The notes under the pieces were generated by a model. That model had not been told where the DNA came from and did no database searches. It saw only the letters and a list, made by a program, of their open reading frames with translations. This document shows positions 53,268 to 62,652 of a stretch of DNA of 64,000 bases, piece by piece (position 1 is the stretch's first letter; each line of letters begins with the position of its first letter). Made by a program: the position numbers and the translations under genes. Origin of the DNA: Ruminococcus sp. AM22-13 (GTDB lineage: Bacteria > Bacillota > Clostridia > Lachnospirales > Lachnospiraceae); the NCBI RefSeq assembly GCF_003471165.1, contig NZ_QRIL01000011.1, positions 50,049 through 114,048 of the forward strand. The letters are read 5' to 3'.

Positions 53268-54764
53268 TTAAATCATATTGTCAATCAGATCTGTGTCTTT
53301 CAGATCCGGAGAGCGAAGGAATTCACCATTGATCTTACCGTCTTTCATGATCAGAATACGGTCTGCCATACCCAGAAGCTCCATAATCTCCTCAGAGATC
53401 ATAATAATGGATTTTCCTCTTTTTCTCATATCGTTCATCATGGCGTAGATATCAGCTTTAACTTTGACATCAATACCACGTGTAGGGGAGTCAAGGATGA
53501 TCAGGTCGGAATCCTTTCCAACCCAGCGTGCAAGAACGACTTTCTGTTTGTTACCGCCGGAAAGAGCGGATACAAACTGGTCAACGCCTGTCATTTTTGT
53601 ACTCATCTGTTTTGCAAATTTATTGGCAAATTCATTCATTGTCTTTGCACGAAGGAATCCATGAGTTTTCAGATCCTCCAGAGATGGAAGACAGATGTTA
53701 TCGCCAATTGTGTCATTGATGACCAGAGACTCATTGTCTCTGTCTTTGGAAGCATATGCAATACTGTGTTTAATGGCATCCGGAATGGAATTGATCGGTG
53801 TGCCATCTCCCAGAGTTACACTTCCCTGACGGAAATAGGAAGCTCCGAAAAGTGCCTTTCCAACCTCATGCATACCACATTCAGAAAGTCCTCCGATACC
53901 AAGAATCTCCCCTTTGTGAAGATCAAGGTTCAGGTTCTCGATCTGTCCTTTTACTGTCACATTCTTAGCTGAAAGAACAACTTCATCAGATACCTTTTCA
54001 CCGTAGTCTGTACGATAGTAGCTGTCGCCGATCTCACGGCCTACCATTAAGGCTTTCAGTCTGTCAGGTGTAGCTTCTTCCTTTGTGATGGAACCGATCT
54101 TCACACCATCTCGAAGTACGCTGATGTTATCAGACTGCTCAATAACTTCCTCAAGGTCATGGGAAATAAAGATTACGCAGTTTCCTGTATCACGAACTTT
54201 GTGCATTACCTTGAAAAGCTCTTCACGGCCTTTCTGGCCAAGTGCTGTTGTTGTCTCGTCTACAACCAGAACCTTTGGATTAAAGTAAGTGGATTTTACG
54301 ATCTCTACCAGCTTACGATCCTCGAAGTTGTAATCATCGATTACTTTAGTTGCATCAATATAATTAAATCCATAGCTGTCCAGATATTCCTGGGCTTTCT
54401 TGTTCATTGCTGCGGTATTTTTGATACCACATTTGGTAAACTGATCCTCGTTTCCAAGGAAAATATTCTCTGCCACAGTCAGTCCGGAAAGTGTTCCGAT
54501 CTCCTGTACGATGATGGCTACACCCTGATGGTTGGCTTCAACCTGGTTTGTTGCGGTGATCTCTTTTCCTTCAAGGATAAACTTACCGGAATCTTTCTGG
54601 TAAATACCTGTCAGACAGGATGTCAATGTGGATTTACCGGAACCATTTTCACCGATCAGTGCGTGGATCTCACCTTTATTGAATGTAAAGGAAACGTTGT
54701 CCAGGGCGTGTGTGATGCCAAAATGTTTATCAATATTTTCTGCTCTTAATAATATTTCACCCAT
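53268..54764 (-). CDS. Sugar ABC transporter ATPase (RbsA/MglA type)
   Basis: 498 residues with two fused nucleotide-binding domains. The first has Walker A GENGSGKST and Walker B VLVVDETTTAL; the second lacks a canonical Walker A (IGGLSECGMHEV) but has signature LSGGNKQKVVLARWV, as usual for the group. CUT2 systems import pentoses, galactose or AI-2. AAGGAG precedes the ATG. Confidence 0.94.
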   Translation of the reverse strand: MGEILLRAENIDKHFGITHALDNVSFTFNKGEIHALIGENGSGKSTLTSCLTGIYQKDSGKFILEGKEITATNQVEANHQGVAIIVQEIGTLSGLTVAENIFLGNEDQFTKCGIKNTAAMNKKAQEYLDSYGFNYIDATKVIDDYNFEDRKLVEIVKSTYFNPKVLVVDETTTALGQKGREELFKVMHKVRDTGNCVIFISHDLEEVIEQSDNISVLRDGVKIGSITKEEATPDRLKALMVGREIGDSYYRTDYGEKVSDEVVLSAKNVTVKGQIENLNLDLHKGEILGIGGLSECGMHEVGKALFGASYFRQGSVTLGDGTPINSIPDAIKHSIAYASKDRDNESLVINDTIGDNICLPSLEDLKTHGFLRAKTMNEFANKFAKQMSTKMTGVDQFVSALSGGNKQKVVLARWVGKDSDLIILDSPTRGIDVKVKADIYAMMNDMRKRGKSIIMISEEIMELLGMADRILIMKDGKINGEFLRSPDLKDTDLIDNMI

Positions 54765-54775
54765 AATCGTTCTCC

Positions 54776-55714
54776 TTATTTTACTACAAGACCTTTAACC
54801 GGTTTGGTTGTCAGTGCAACGATTGCCAGCAGTGCAACACCTGTTACCACGTTCTGGATAGTAGTCGGAGCACCAAGTGCAACGAAACCGTTGAACATAA
54901 GCTGGATAATCATCTCACCGATCACGATAGCGATAACCGGATGGCCGTATTTCTTAAATGCCAGTCCAAAGAAGGTTCCCATCAGAGGAGTAAAGTTACG
55001 GCTCATAGAGGAAAGGTTGGAAGCTGATGTCATGGAAGTACCAAAGCTGATTGTCAGGATTGCCTGAAGTCCGAAGAAGAAACCTGCAAGAGTAAAGGCT
55101 ACGATTTTATATTTGGAAACATTTACACCCATGTTCTTTGCAACAACTTCATTGCTTCCGATGGCATATGTATAAGTACCGATCTTTGTGTATTTCAGAA
55201 TGAATGCACAGAGCAGATATGCGATCAGTGCCAGGATCAGGTTGACCGGATAATCACCGAATGCTCTGTAGCTTGTGGAAAGGATTACGTTCTTTCCGTT
55301 TGTGGCATATACACTGAATGCCTCGTATATCAGGGACAGGGCACATGTAACAATCAGAGAAGAAATATGTAATTTGATATAAACCACACCATTGATGAGA
55401 CCAATGATCGTACCACAGATCAGCGGTGCAATGATAAGACCGGCATAACCGAATTTCTCACTTGCATTGCAGGCGATAATGGATGAAAGTACGATATTGG
55501 CACCAACGCTCATATCGAAAGGTCCCATTACGCAGATAAAGTAGAGGCCGCATCCGCCAACTGCGTAAATTAATGCTGATTTCATATAAGTGGCCAGTTT
55601 CTCCGGGGAACCGAAAGTAGTTGGTGCCAGTACTTTAAATACTGCCCAGAAAACTACAAGCATAAGAACCAGAAGGCCGATTCCATAATACTGGCTTTGT
55701 TTGAGTTTTTTCAT
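54776..55714 (-). CDS. Sugar ABC transporter permease (RbsC type), first
   Basis: 312 residues from ATG 55714 (MKKLKQSQ), 7 bases after AAGGAG; an ATG two codons earlier is too close. Multiple membrane segments with GPFDMSVGANIVLSSIIA and PLMGTFFGLAFKKYGH. Two different permeases in one operon imply a heterodimeric channel. Confidence 0.92.
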   Translation of the reverse strand: MKKLKQSQYYGIGLLVLMLVVFWAVFKVLAPTTFGSPEKLATYMKSALIYAVGGCGLYFICVMGPFDMSVGANIVLSSIIACNASEKFGYAGLIIAPLICGTIIGLINGVVYIKLHISSLIVTCALSLIYEAFSVYATNGKNVILSTSYRAFGDYPVNLILALIAYLLCAFILKYTKIGTYTYAIGSNEVVAKNMGVNVSKYKIVAFTLAGFFFGLQAILTISFGTSMTSASNLSSMSRNFTPLMGTFFGLAFKKYGHPVIAIVIGEMIIQLMFNGFVALGAPTTIQNVVTGVALLAIVALTTKPVKGLVVK

Positions 55715-55825
55715 AACCATTCTCCTTATTCATTTCTCCGCCCGCCAAAAGCAGGAGGTCAGACACTTCCTCAGGGTTTGGCCTTTTGCTTCGAACGGGC
55801 ACTGACAATTACCTCTTAAAAGTTT

Positions 55826-55857
55826 CTCCACTGCCCTTTGGAGAAAAGGCAGTGGAG
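55826..55857 (-). other. Stem-loop after the sugar-binding protein gene
   Basis: A perfect 10-bp stem (CTCCACTGCC / GGCAGTGGAG) with a 12-base loop, followed on the minus strand by AAACTTTT. It lies 16 bases after the binding-protein stop codon and may give partial termination so that the permeases are made in lower amounts. Confidence 0.65.
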
Positions 55858-55872
55858 CATAAGTTCATCATA

Positions 55873-57015
55873 TTAGTTGCTGTGACGGGAAATAACATCA
55901 TCAATAGAAAGTGATGTAGCTGCTTTGTTCAGATCATCAAAGCTGTATCCTGCTAATTCAACAAGTTCTTCATCTGTGTATGGATCGTCATCTACAAAGT
56001 ATTTCTTGTAGTTTTCATAGTCTTCAGAGGAAGATACATACAGGTATGGGAACTGGATCTCATATCCAAAGGATCCTTCATCTTTTACATAGTTGCCTTT
56101 GATTGCGTTATATGTGATAAGGAATGCATATAACGGGTCGCAGAAGTGTCCGCCTGATTCAGCAAACATTCCGCCTGATTCAAGCTGCTCGCCAAGGTCA
56201 TCAAGGAAGTCTGTGGAAACAACGTCGATCTTTCCTGTAAGTCCTTCGTTTGCCAGAGCACCGATGGAACCAACAAGTGGGTCACCGCCGCCACCTGCAA
56301 CGATCAGAGCGTCCATATCAGGATTGGAGTTGTAAAGGGAAAGCGCTGCTGCTGCACCTTCTTCAGAAGATGTGTTAGCGTATACAGGCTCTGTGATTGT
56401 TGCCTGGTCATCCGGGTTTGCTTCGTTCCATTCATCAACAGCCTGTTTGTAACCTTTCCATCTCTGCTGGAATGTAGCATCACCAACTGTCCATGCTTCA
56501 AGACCGATGTTTCTGTCACCGTTCTCAAGAAGCAGGTTAACCAGTGTATAACCATTTGTTACTTCGTCTTCATGAACTGCACCAAGATAGTACTGGGAGT
56601 TGCATGCTGTCTGATATACTTCCGGGCTGTTCTCTTCGGAGATGATACGGTAGAACTGTGTAAGGTAAACCTGGTTTGCATCGCAGGTCTGGATTGCAGA
56701 TGTCATTTCAGAGTCTGCGGAGTTACAGATTACGATACCGTTACATCCTGCTGCGCAAAGCTGTTCAACAGAAGCTGTAACCTGCTCAGATACGTGACCC
56801 TGGTCAACATACATTACATTAACACCAAGAGCATCAGCTGCTTTGTCGATGATCTTTTTACTCTGGCTTCCAAGTACGTCTGTGGAGCTCCAGATGGAAA
56901 CACCAATTGTGATGTCGTCGTCAGCTGCCTGTGTTGTAACTGCGCTCATTGGTAAGGAACCAACCATTGCTGCTGTTGCTGCGATAGCAACGGCTTTTCT
57001 CATTCTTTTTTTCAT
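55873..57015 (-). CDS. Sugar ABC transporter substrate-binding protein (periplasmic-binding type 1)
   Basis: 380 residues. Signal peptide (about 1-31, TTQAADDD) and a mature type I binding protein: ITIGVSIWSSTDVLGSQ, GCNGIVICNSADSEMT, DALIVAGGGGDPLVGSIG. No lipobox cysteine. It is the first gene of the transporter operon. Substrate is probably a hexose or pentose, perhaps galactose given galK nearby. GGAGGG lies 9 bases before the ATG. Confidence 0.92.
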   Translation of the reverse strand: MKKRMRKAVAIAATAAMVGSLPMSAVTTQAADDDITIGVSIWSSTDVLGSQSKKIIDKAADALGVNVMYVDQGHVSEQVTASVEQLCAAGCNGIVICNSADSEMTSAIQTCDANQVYLTQFYRIISEENSPEVYQTACNSQYYLGAVHEDEVTNGYTLVNLLLENGDRNIGLEAWTVGDATFQQRWKGYKQAVDEWNEANPDDQATITEPVYANTSSEEGAAAALSLYNSNPDMDALIVAGGGGDPLVGSIGALANEGLTGKIDVVSTDFLDDLGEQLESGGMFAESGGHFCDPLYAFLITYNAIKGNYVKDEGSFGYEIQFPYLYVSSSEDYENYKKYFVDDDPYTDEELVELAGYSFDDLNKAATSLSIDDVISRHSN

Positions 57016-57102
57016 GTTGTAAAACCCTCCTTGAAAAAATTTGCTTTTTTGATTTTTGTGAGCGGAAGTTTAAGTTCACGGGACTTCCGTTCCTCTGTGA
57101 TT

Positions 57103-57131
57103 CTATTAAACCATACTTTGGCTTTGTTCAG
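57103..57131 (-). promoter_or_regulatory. Possible promoter of the sugar ABC operon
   Basis: Minus strand: CTGAAC, 17-base spacer, TAATAG. Both boxes deviate from consensus, as expected for a promoter that needs the YesN-type activator encoded upstream. Confidence 0.4.
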
Positions 57132-57355
57132 TTAGGACATATTTGGAAAATTTTGTTGCACATTTTTGACCAGTTTGTATATAAAAGTTGGACAAATTAT
57201 GAATAGCTTGTGCAAAATGATGCTAAATTATCCAATTTTGAAATCCTGCTATTGTTATTTTCCAATATATAATAATAGGAAAGAATCCTGACCGCACAGC
57301 TTTGTTAAGCTCATAAAAAACTATATCGGAATATTCCAGAATGTACCAGACATAG

Positions 57356-57382
57356 AAAAAGATCTTCTGCGTTAGAAGATCT
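57356..57382 (-). terminator. Terminator of the two-component system genes
   Basis: Minus strand: AGATCTTCT, 5-base loop, AGAAGATCT, then TTTTC, 45 bases after the response-regulator stop. Confidence 0.8.
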
Positions 57383-57426
57383 CCCTCTGAATTTTCTATG
57401 CTATATTTAAATGAGCTCATTTATCA

Positions 57427-59046
57427 TTAGACAAGATTATTTCTGTACTCCCGCGGGCTGCTTCCCATCTTTTTGCGGAATACTCTGCTGAAGTAATTAT
57501 AATCGTCATATCCCACCAGGAACGAAATCGTCTCAAGTTTTTTATCCTGATCCTTCATAAGTTCTGCCGCTTTCTCCATCCTGATTCTGGTAAGGAAAGC
57601 AATGATTGTCTCACCATATTTCTGGCTGAATATCCTTGAAAGATAGCTGGCATCCATATGATACTCCTCTGCCAAGGCAGTAAGGGTGATATTTTCATGA
57701 TAGGAGCGTTCAATATATTTGTGAATCTGCTCTACCTGCTGCACGATGGAATTGGAATCCGACTCTTTATCTTCTCCGTTCTCCCATAAACTGTTCAGCA
57801 GAATTTTCAGCGCGGCAAACAGAGATGGTGCATTGAGACATTTCATATAATAATCAATATTATCCATTGCCTCCTCTGCCTGTGCGGTAAGTTCCGGGCA
57901 TTTTTCCTGCACATAACGGTACAAAATCCCGGTAATTCTGCCTACATACTGTTTCACATCCAGATAACTCCAGGTACCGTCATCACACGCACCGAACTTA
58001 CAAGTCTTAAAGATCAGCTTCTCTGTCTCTGATCTCTGCCCTGTCTCCAGTAAATGATACAGTTCTGTTTCCATATGAACAGGTGCTGACTTCCCGATCG
58101 TCTGATTCTCACCACTTTTATCTTCCGGACACAACAGAACACAATGACTTCTGCTGAACGGACGGGTAACCAGCGCAGAAATCAATTCTCTGTAAACCGT
58201 TCCGATGTCATCCAACGAGCTGGTCTGTTCATGAATGGCCACAGAAACCGGACCGTACTCTTCCATAGAAAATTCCTTCAGAATATTGTCGGCAAGTGTC
58301 TTGAGTGCTTTCGCATCCGCTGTCTCTACGATTAGAAATTCACTCATTTTATTACTGTTGTTAAAAATAATCGGATTTCCGGCATCACCTGTGAGTTCTT
58401 TTAAACACGACTTAATCTTCCATGACATCTGAAGATTATCATGGTCGAACCGCTCTGCAATTTCTGTAATGTTATAAAATTTCACCATCAGGGTAGCTAC
58501 TTCTGAGAAAGTACTTGTGCTGGATACATGAGTCTGAGCCGCAGACTGACCATACAGCTTTCCGGAAAGTAATGCTGAGTATTCACTGTCCTCCAAAAAC
58601 GAGGAAAGCTTATGCTCCTGAATACGGCTGGTCTCATCCTGCCTTTTTGCATTCTCCCGTTCTTCCAGAACTCCCAGTGCTTTGGTCAGAACTTTAACCA
58701 TTTCTTCTTTTCCTACCGGCTTCAGAAGATAATCCAGGCCACCGGACACAAACACACCTTTTACTTTCTCGAAATCATCATAGCCACTAATTGCAATCGT
58801 TACAATATCCGGATATTCTGTCTGAAGTTTCTGCAGCAATTCCAGACCACTTAAGAATGGCATATTAATATCCGTAAGAATAATATCCGGATGCTCCTCC
58901 GGGATTCTCTCGATAACCTCCTCACCGTCGCAGGCTGGCTCCAGAAATTCCAGAGAATATTCTTCCCATGGAATCAGACTCCGGATATTTTCGCGGCTCC
59001 AAAATTCATCGTCCGCTGCAAGAACTTTGTATTTCATGGATTTCAA
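57427..59046 (-). CDS. AraC-type response regulator (YesN-like)
   Basis: 539 residues. N-terminal receiver domain with ADDEFW and phospho-acceptor D59 (ILTDINMPF), a long middle region, and a C-terminal AraC helix-turn-helix pair (about 435-535; AEEYHMDASYLSRIFSQKYG and FLVGYDDYNYFSRVFRKKMG). The start is a TTG, 9 bases after GGAGGGG; the later ATG (59037) is too far from any site. It probably activates the sugar transporter operon that follows. The sensor gene is 25 bases upstream. Confidence 0.93.
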   Translation of the reverse strand: MKSMKYKVLAADDEFWSRENIRSLIPWEEYSLEFLEPACDGEEVIERIPEEHPDIILTDINMPFLSGLELLQKLQTEYPDIVTIAISGYDDFEKVKGVFVSGGLDYLLKPVGKEEMVKVLTKALGVLEERENAKRQDETSRIQEHKLSSFLEDSEYSALLSGKLYGQSAAQTHVSSTSTFSEVATLMVKFYNITEIAERFDHDNLQMSWKIKSCLKELTGDAGNPIIFNNSNKMSEFLIVETADAKALKTLADNILKEFSMEEYGPVSVAIHEQTSSLDDIGTVYRELISALVTRPFSRSHCVLLCPEDKSGENQTIGKSAPVHMETELYHLLETGQRSETEKLIFKTCKFGACDDGTWSYLDVKQYVGRITGILYRYVQEKCPELTAQAEEAMDNIDYYMKCLNAPSLFAALKILLNSLWENGEDKESDSNSIVQQVEQIHKYIERSYHENITLTALAEEYHMDASYLSRIFSQKYGETIIAFLTRIRMEKAAELMKDQDKKLETISFLVGYDDYNYFSRVFRKKMGSSPREYRNNLV

Positions 59047-59071
59047 TTTTTTTCTCCCCTCCGTGTTATCT

Positions 59072-60880
59072 TCACTCTGTCAATCGGATATTCGCAGTGT
59101 TTTCCGTCGCAATAGCCGGCACAGTGATCGTTACCGTCGTTCCCTCTCCCATTGTACTCTCAATATGTAATCCATATTCATCGCCAAAGAGCTTTTTCAG
59201 ACGCGCATTGACATTCAGGATTCCGATAGAAACACCAGATTCCACACGTTTCATATCATTTTGTTCCAGCAACCGGTTCATAGATTCCGCATCCATTCCG
59301 GCACCGTTATCAGAAACTGTGATGACCAGATTTTCATCTATATGCTCTGAACGTATCAAAAGCTTCTTGTCTTTACGGCGTACATTTCTAAGCCCATGTG
59401 ACAGTGCATTCTCCACAACCGGCTGGATGCAGATTCGCGGCATCTCATCCTGAAGTGTATCGCTGTCTATCTGGTAATCATATGCAATCGCAGAGCCATT
59501 TCTCACATCCATTACATAGAGGTAATTCCTCACATGAGCCATCTCATTCTGCATAGTGGAAAGCTCGTCCGTCATATTCAAACTATAACGGAAAATCGCA
59601 GACAGGGAACGGCACATTCCACTTACCAACGGACAATTCTGTGCATTCGCGATACCACTCATCGTGTCCAGTGTATTATAAAGGAAGTGTGGATTGATCT
59701 GTGCCTGAAGCATTTTATATTCTGTGCGCTCCACCAGCATTTTGTGCTGTAGTTCTTCCTGTGCCATCACTTCTATACGGTCAAGCATTTCATTAAACTC
59801 TGTCCCCAGAGTCGTCAGCTCCTGTGACCATCCGACCGGCTGCACACGAAGTGTGGTTTCTCCATTCTTAATCCGCGTAATCGTACTGCTCATTTCCTCT
59901 ACCGGTTTTGTCATCCACTGCGATACAAACAATACCAGCACCATGATGGCAAAAATCATAGCCGTCATTATAATAAGAAGTGTTCTGATCAGTGCCTTCT
60001 GTGCCGCTGTAAGAAGTGACTGCGAAACAAGCACAAACGCTTCCAGATTATAATTCTCCTGTGGCACCTGGATCAGATAATTTCCTTCATATTCCTGTTC
60101 CAGATCATTCGATTTATAATAGCCCTCAATTACCTTCGCAAGCTGCTTTTGGATTCTGCGCTGAGTTTCTGAAGCCTGACCGGTGATCGCTATTACCTGG
60201 TCATTCAATGGCTGAAGCCATAAGCAAACCTGCTCCACATCTACATATTTCGCCATAATAGAGGTAAATGCAGCACTGTTGATGTCACAGACAAGATATC
60301 CCAGACTGCTCCTGTCTGCATCATAATTATGAAGCTTCAGGACAAACCGGATAATATCTTTTTTCGCAACAGGATTATGATAGCCTGAAATCATCAGGTC
60401 TGTACGGTCCCCATGTACATAATCATAAACCCGGTCTGCATTGTCATCATAGTCTGCCTTATAAATATTTCTCGGATAAGTAACTGAATTATAACGATAA
60501 GTACTGATCAGCTTATCCTTCGTATCATAGAGATACATAGCCAGAACCTGATCCTCCTTCGTAAATCGTCTTCTCGCAAAATACCAGCTTCTCCAGTAAT
60601 AGTCCTTCAGACTGACATCCTTCTCTGCCGCATCGCGCATAGCACTTATCAGATCCTGTTCACTGTAAATTGTGAGCATTTCACCACGTATCGTATGGAT
60701 AAAATCAGACAGATCTGTCTGCATTTTATTCAACGACAGCTCATGGTCTGAAATACTCTCCACCCGGATTTGTCTGCGCAATGACTGATGAAACAGAAAT
60801 GTCTGTAAAAGCAGTGCAAATACTACGCTGCTGATACACAAAACGAGCAGAGCTTTTCGCATCGTCCATCTTTTCTCCAT
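59072..60880 (-). CDS. Sensor histidine kinase (YesM/LytS family)
   Basis: 602 residues. Two membrane segments (about 8-29 and 299-320) flank an extracellular dCache-like sensor, followed by a HAMP linker, the His_kinase motif QINPHFLYNTLDTMSGIA with H398, and an ATPase domain (VVENALSHG, DNGAGMD). Partner of the YesN-like regulator. The last codons (ANIRLTE) lie in an 18-base stretch identical to the end of repeat family 2. AGGGG lies 9-10 bases before the ATG. Confidence 0.93.
   Translation of the reverse strand: MEKRWTMRKALLVLCISSVVFALLLQTFLFHQSLRRQIRVESISDHELSLNKMQTDLSDFIHTIRGEMLTIYSEQDLISAMRDAAEKDVSLKDYYWRSWYFARRRFTKEDQVLAMYLYDTKDKLISTYRYNSVTYPRNIYKADYDDNADRVYDYVHGDRTDLMISGYHNPVAKKDIIRFVLKLHNYDADRSSLGYLVCDINSAAFTSIMAKYVDVEQVCLWLQPLNDQVIAITGQASETQRRIQKQLAKVIEGYYKSNDLEQEYEGNYLIQVPQENYNLEAFVLVSQSLLTAAQKALIRTLLIIMTAMIFAIMVLVLFVSQWMTKPVEEMSSTITRIKNGETTLRVQPVGWSQELTTLGTEFNEMLDRIEVMAQEELQHKMLVERTEYKMLQAQINPHFLYNTLDTMSGIANAQNCPLVSGMCRSLSAIFRYSLNMTDELSTMQNEMAHVRNYLYVMDVRNGSAIAYDYQIDSDTLQDEMPRICIQPVVENALSHGLRNVRRKDKKLLIRSEHIDENLVITVSDNGAGMDAESMNRLLEQNDMKRVESGVSIGILNVNARLKKLFGDEYGLHIESTMGEGTTVTITVPAIATENTANIRLTE
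59078..59095. repeat. 18-base match to the end of repeat family 2
   Basis: GTCAATCGGATATTCGCA is identical to the start of the element at 49113. It covers the last codons of the sensor kinase gene. It may be a solo end left by an element; chance or convergence cannot be excluded. Confidence 0.4.
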
Positions 60881-60917
60881 TATCCGTATCCCCTCAAAAA
60901 CTATCGTGATTTATATA

Positions 60918-60946
60918 ATTATAATACAGAAATTTCCCCTTGAAAA
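60918..60946 (-). promoter_or_regulatory. Possible promoter of the two-component genes
   Basis: Minus strand: TTTTCA, 17-base spacer, TATAAT, directly after the galK terminator. Confidence 0.5.
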
Positions 60947-60949
60947 GAA

Positions 60950-60980
60950 AAAAGAAAGCAGCGGGAACCCACTGCTTTCT
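60950..60980 (-). terminator. Terminator of galK
   Basis: Minus strand: AGAAAGCAGTGGG, TT loop, CCCGCTGCTTTCT, then TTTTTCTTTTC, about 20 bases after the stop. Confidence 0.88.
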
Positions 60981-61002
60981 AAAATATGAATCTATATATT
61001 TT

Positions 61003-62241
61003 TTACAGTTCGATATGTACTGCACCAACCGCGCGGATATTCATCGGATATACATTCTCTTTTCCTGCAAATTTAGAAATGTAGGAAACGTAATTCTCTG
61101 TCTCTTCTTCCGGTACTACGCACATGATAACTCCGGCAAATCCGCCACCATGAATACGGCAGATACCTTTGCCCAGTTTCTCAAGGAAGAGATCTGTAAG
61201 AGCAAGTGCGACAGAAATTTTCTGCTCTGTGTAGGCTTTGATCGGATAACAGTTCTGAAGTAATTCCCATGAAGATTTTCCGGATTCGCTGAGAAGTCTC
61301 AGTACAGTCTCTCCGTCTTTCTCCTCAACAGCCTTTGCAGCTCTTTCTACACGTTCATTCTCTTTGAAGAAATGAATCGCTCTTAAGATTGCTCTGTCAT
61401 TTTCAATCTCAGACATATGCGCCAGCACATCTTCAAGAGTTGTCTCGCAGAGAAGTTCTGCGCCTGCTGCTTTTGCTGCCTCTCTCATTTCCATCGGAAT
61501 TTCAGAGTATTCCTGGCTTAAATCAGCATGGCCTTTTCCTGTATTTACGATTACAAGGTGGTGACCATAGTCATGGAAAGAGAAGTTTACTTTTTCATAT
61601 TTCGGGTTCTCTTTATCAGAGAAATCAAGAAGAATCGGTCCGCCTACTGCACATGCAAGCTGATCCATTAATCCGGAAGCTTTCAGCCAGTATACGTTCT
61701 CAGCGTACTGTCCTGCTTTTGCATAGTTAATATATGTCATTGCACCATCATTAAAGAAATAGTTAATGATAGAACATACAAGCATTTCAAAAGATGCAGA
61801 AGAACTTACACCTGCTGCACGGATTACATTTGTTGTCACGTAAGCATCAAATCCTGCTACCTTGAAGCCAAATTTCTGGATAGCTTCTACCATACCAGCT
61901 ACAAGAGATACTGTTCCCTGAGCCTTCGGTACATCAGAAAGCTTCTCAATATCAACAACAACTTCTTTATCATATCCCTCACTTGTGATGCGAATGATGC
62001 TGCTGTTGTTCGGATAAGCGGCACCAATGGTATCCATATCAATACTTCCTGCGATTACGCGGCCGCCATTATGATCTGTGTGGTTTCCGATAATCTCTGT
62101 TCTTCCTGGTGCTGTAAAAAATTCTGCTGTATCATGATGGTAAATTTCTGCGAAGTGATCAGCGACTACCTGAAAACGGGCTGCTGATTTCTCTGCTTCG
62201 CCGTAAATACGTGTTAATTCATTTTTATTTGGAATATTCAT
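61003..62241 (-). CDS. galK: Galactokinase
   Basis: 412 residues, a GHMP kinase. The galactokinase signature GRTEIIGNHTDHNGG (46-60) and the ATP loop AAGVSSSASFE are intact; the third motif reads RIHGGGFAG near 352. It phosphorylates galactose to galactose-1-phosphate, the first Leloir step. galT and galE are not in the window. CGGAGG lies upstream. The neighbouring AraC regulator is divergent and the sugar ABC system lies downstream, together suggesting galactose or galactoside use. Confidence 0.95.
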   Translation of the reverse strand: MNIPNKNELTRIYGEAEKSAARFQVVADHFAEIYHHDTAEFFTAPGRTEIIGNHTDHNGGRVIAGSIDMDTIGAAYPNNSSIIRITSEGYDKEVVVDIEKLSDVPKAQGTVSLVAGMVEAIQKFGFKVAGFDAYVTTNVIRAAGVSSSASFEMLVCSIINYFFNDGAMTYINYAKAGQYAENVYWLKASGLMDQLACAVGGPILLDFSDKENPKYEKVNFSFHDYGHHLVIVNTGKGHADLSQEYSEIPMEMREAAKAAGAELLCETTLEDVLAHMSEIENDRAILRAIHFFKENERVERAAKAVEEKDGETVLRLLSESGKSSWELLQNCYPIKAYTEQKISVALALTDLFLEKLGKGICRIHGGGFAGVIMCVVPEEETENYVSYISKFAGKENVYPMNIRAVGAVHIEL

Positions 62242-62652
62242 TTCAAAAATCCTCCGGATATTTTCCGGTCTGGCCGCTGATATACAGGCTTATAAACAGC
62301 TGTATACTCTTACTTTTCGTTGTTTACAGTGGCAGTGTATGAAAAGCCAGCGGCAGACGGGAATATGTGTATGAAAGTTTGGAGTAACCGTTACTGTTAC
62401 CAGTAACGAAGCAGCCTTATTACGGCTTCACTCTTGGAATTAAGTATACCTTCGTGAACTGGAAAATTCCTTAATAATTTAAGGAAGAAATAGTAAAATC
62501 TTGCGTTTATCACTCTATGCGTGTACAATAAAAATATAGTTACTTTCAGTTTATCATTCATCAGGTCTTTTGACATAAATATAAGCTTCAAAGTATATAG
62601 AAAACCAAGATTGAACTGAAATATGTTATGTTGCATCAGGAGGATTTTTATA
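62242..62652. other. Divergent promoter region of galK and the AraC regulator
   Basis: 411 bases. A promoter for the AraC gene is at 62570-62599. A short palindrome CGTTACTG..CAGTAACG lies at 62388-62408, resembling the end of repeat family 1. No clear galK promoter was identified; one dependent on an activator is plausible. Confidence 0.5.
62570..62599 (+). promoter_or_regulatory. Promoter of the AraC-family regulator
   Basis: TTGACA, 18-base spacer, TATATA on the plus strand, about 50 bases before the start codon. Confidence 0.6.

Larger units (their letters stand above)
57016..57426. other. Gap between binding-protein gene and response regulator
   Basis: Contains a possible weak promoter (57103-57131), a 7-bp hairpin CGGAAGT / ACTTCCG in the leader (57063-57089), A+T-rich sequence that may hold response-regulator sites, and the terminator of the two-component genes. 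A 65-codon ORF here has no ribosome-binding site or family and is not called. Confidence 0.6.

Noticed and set aside
57223..57420. 65-codon minus-strand ORF between the sugar operon and response regulator
   Set aside because: No ribosome-binding site, overlaps the terminator hairpin of the two-component genes, and no recognisable family.
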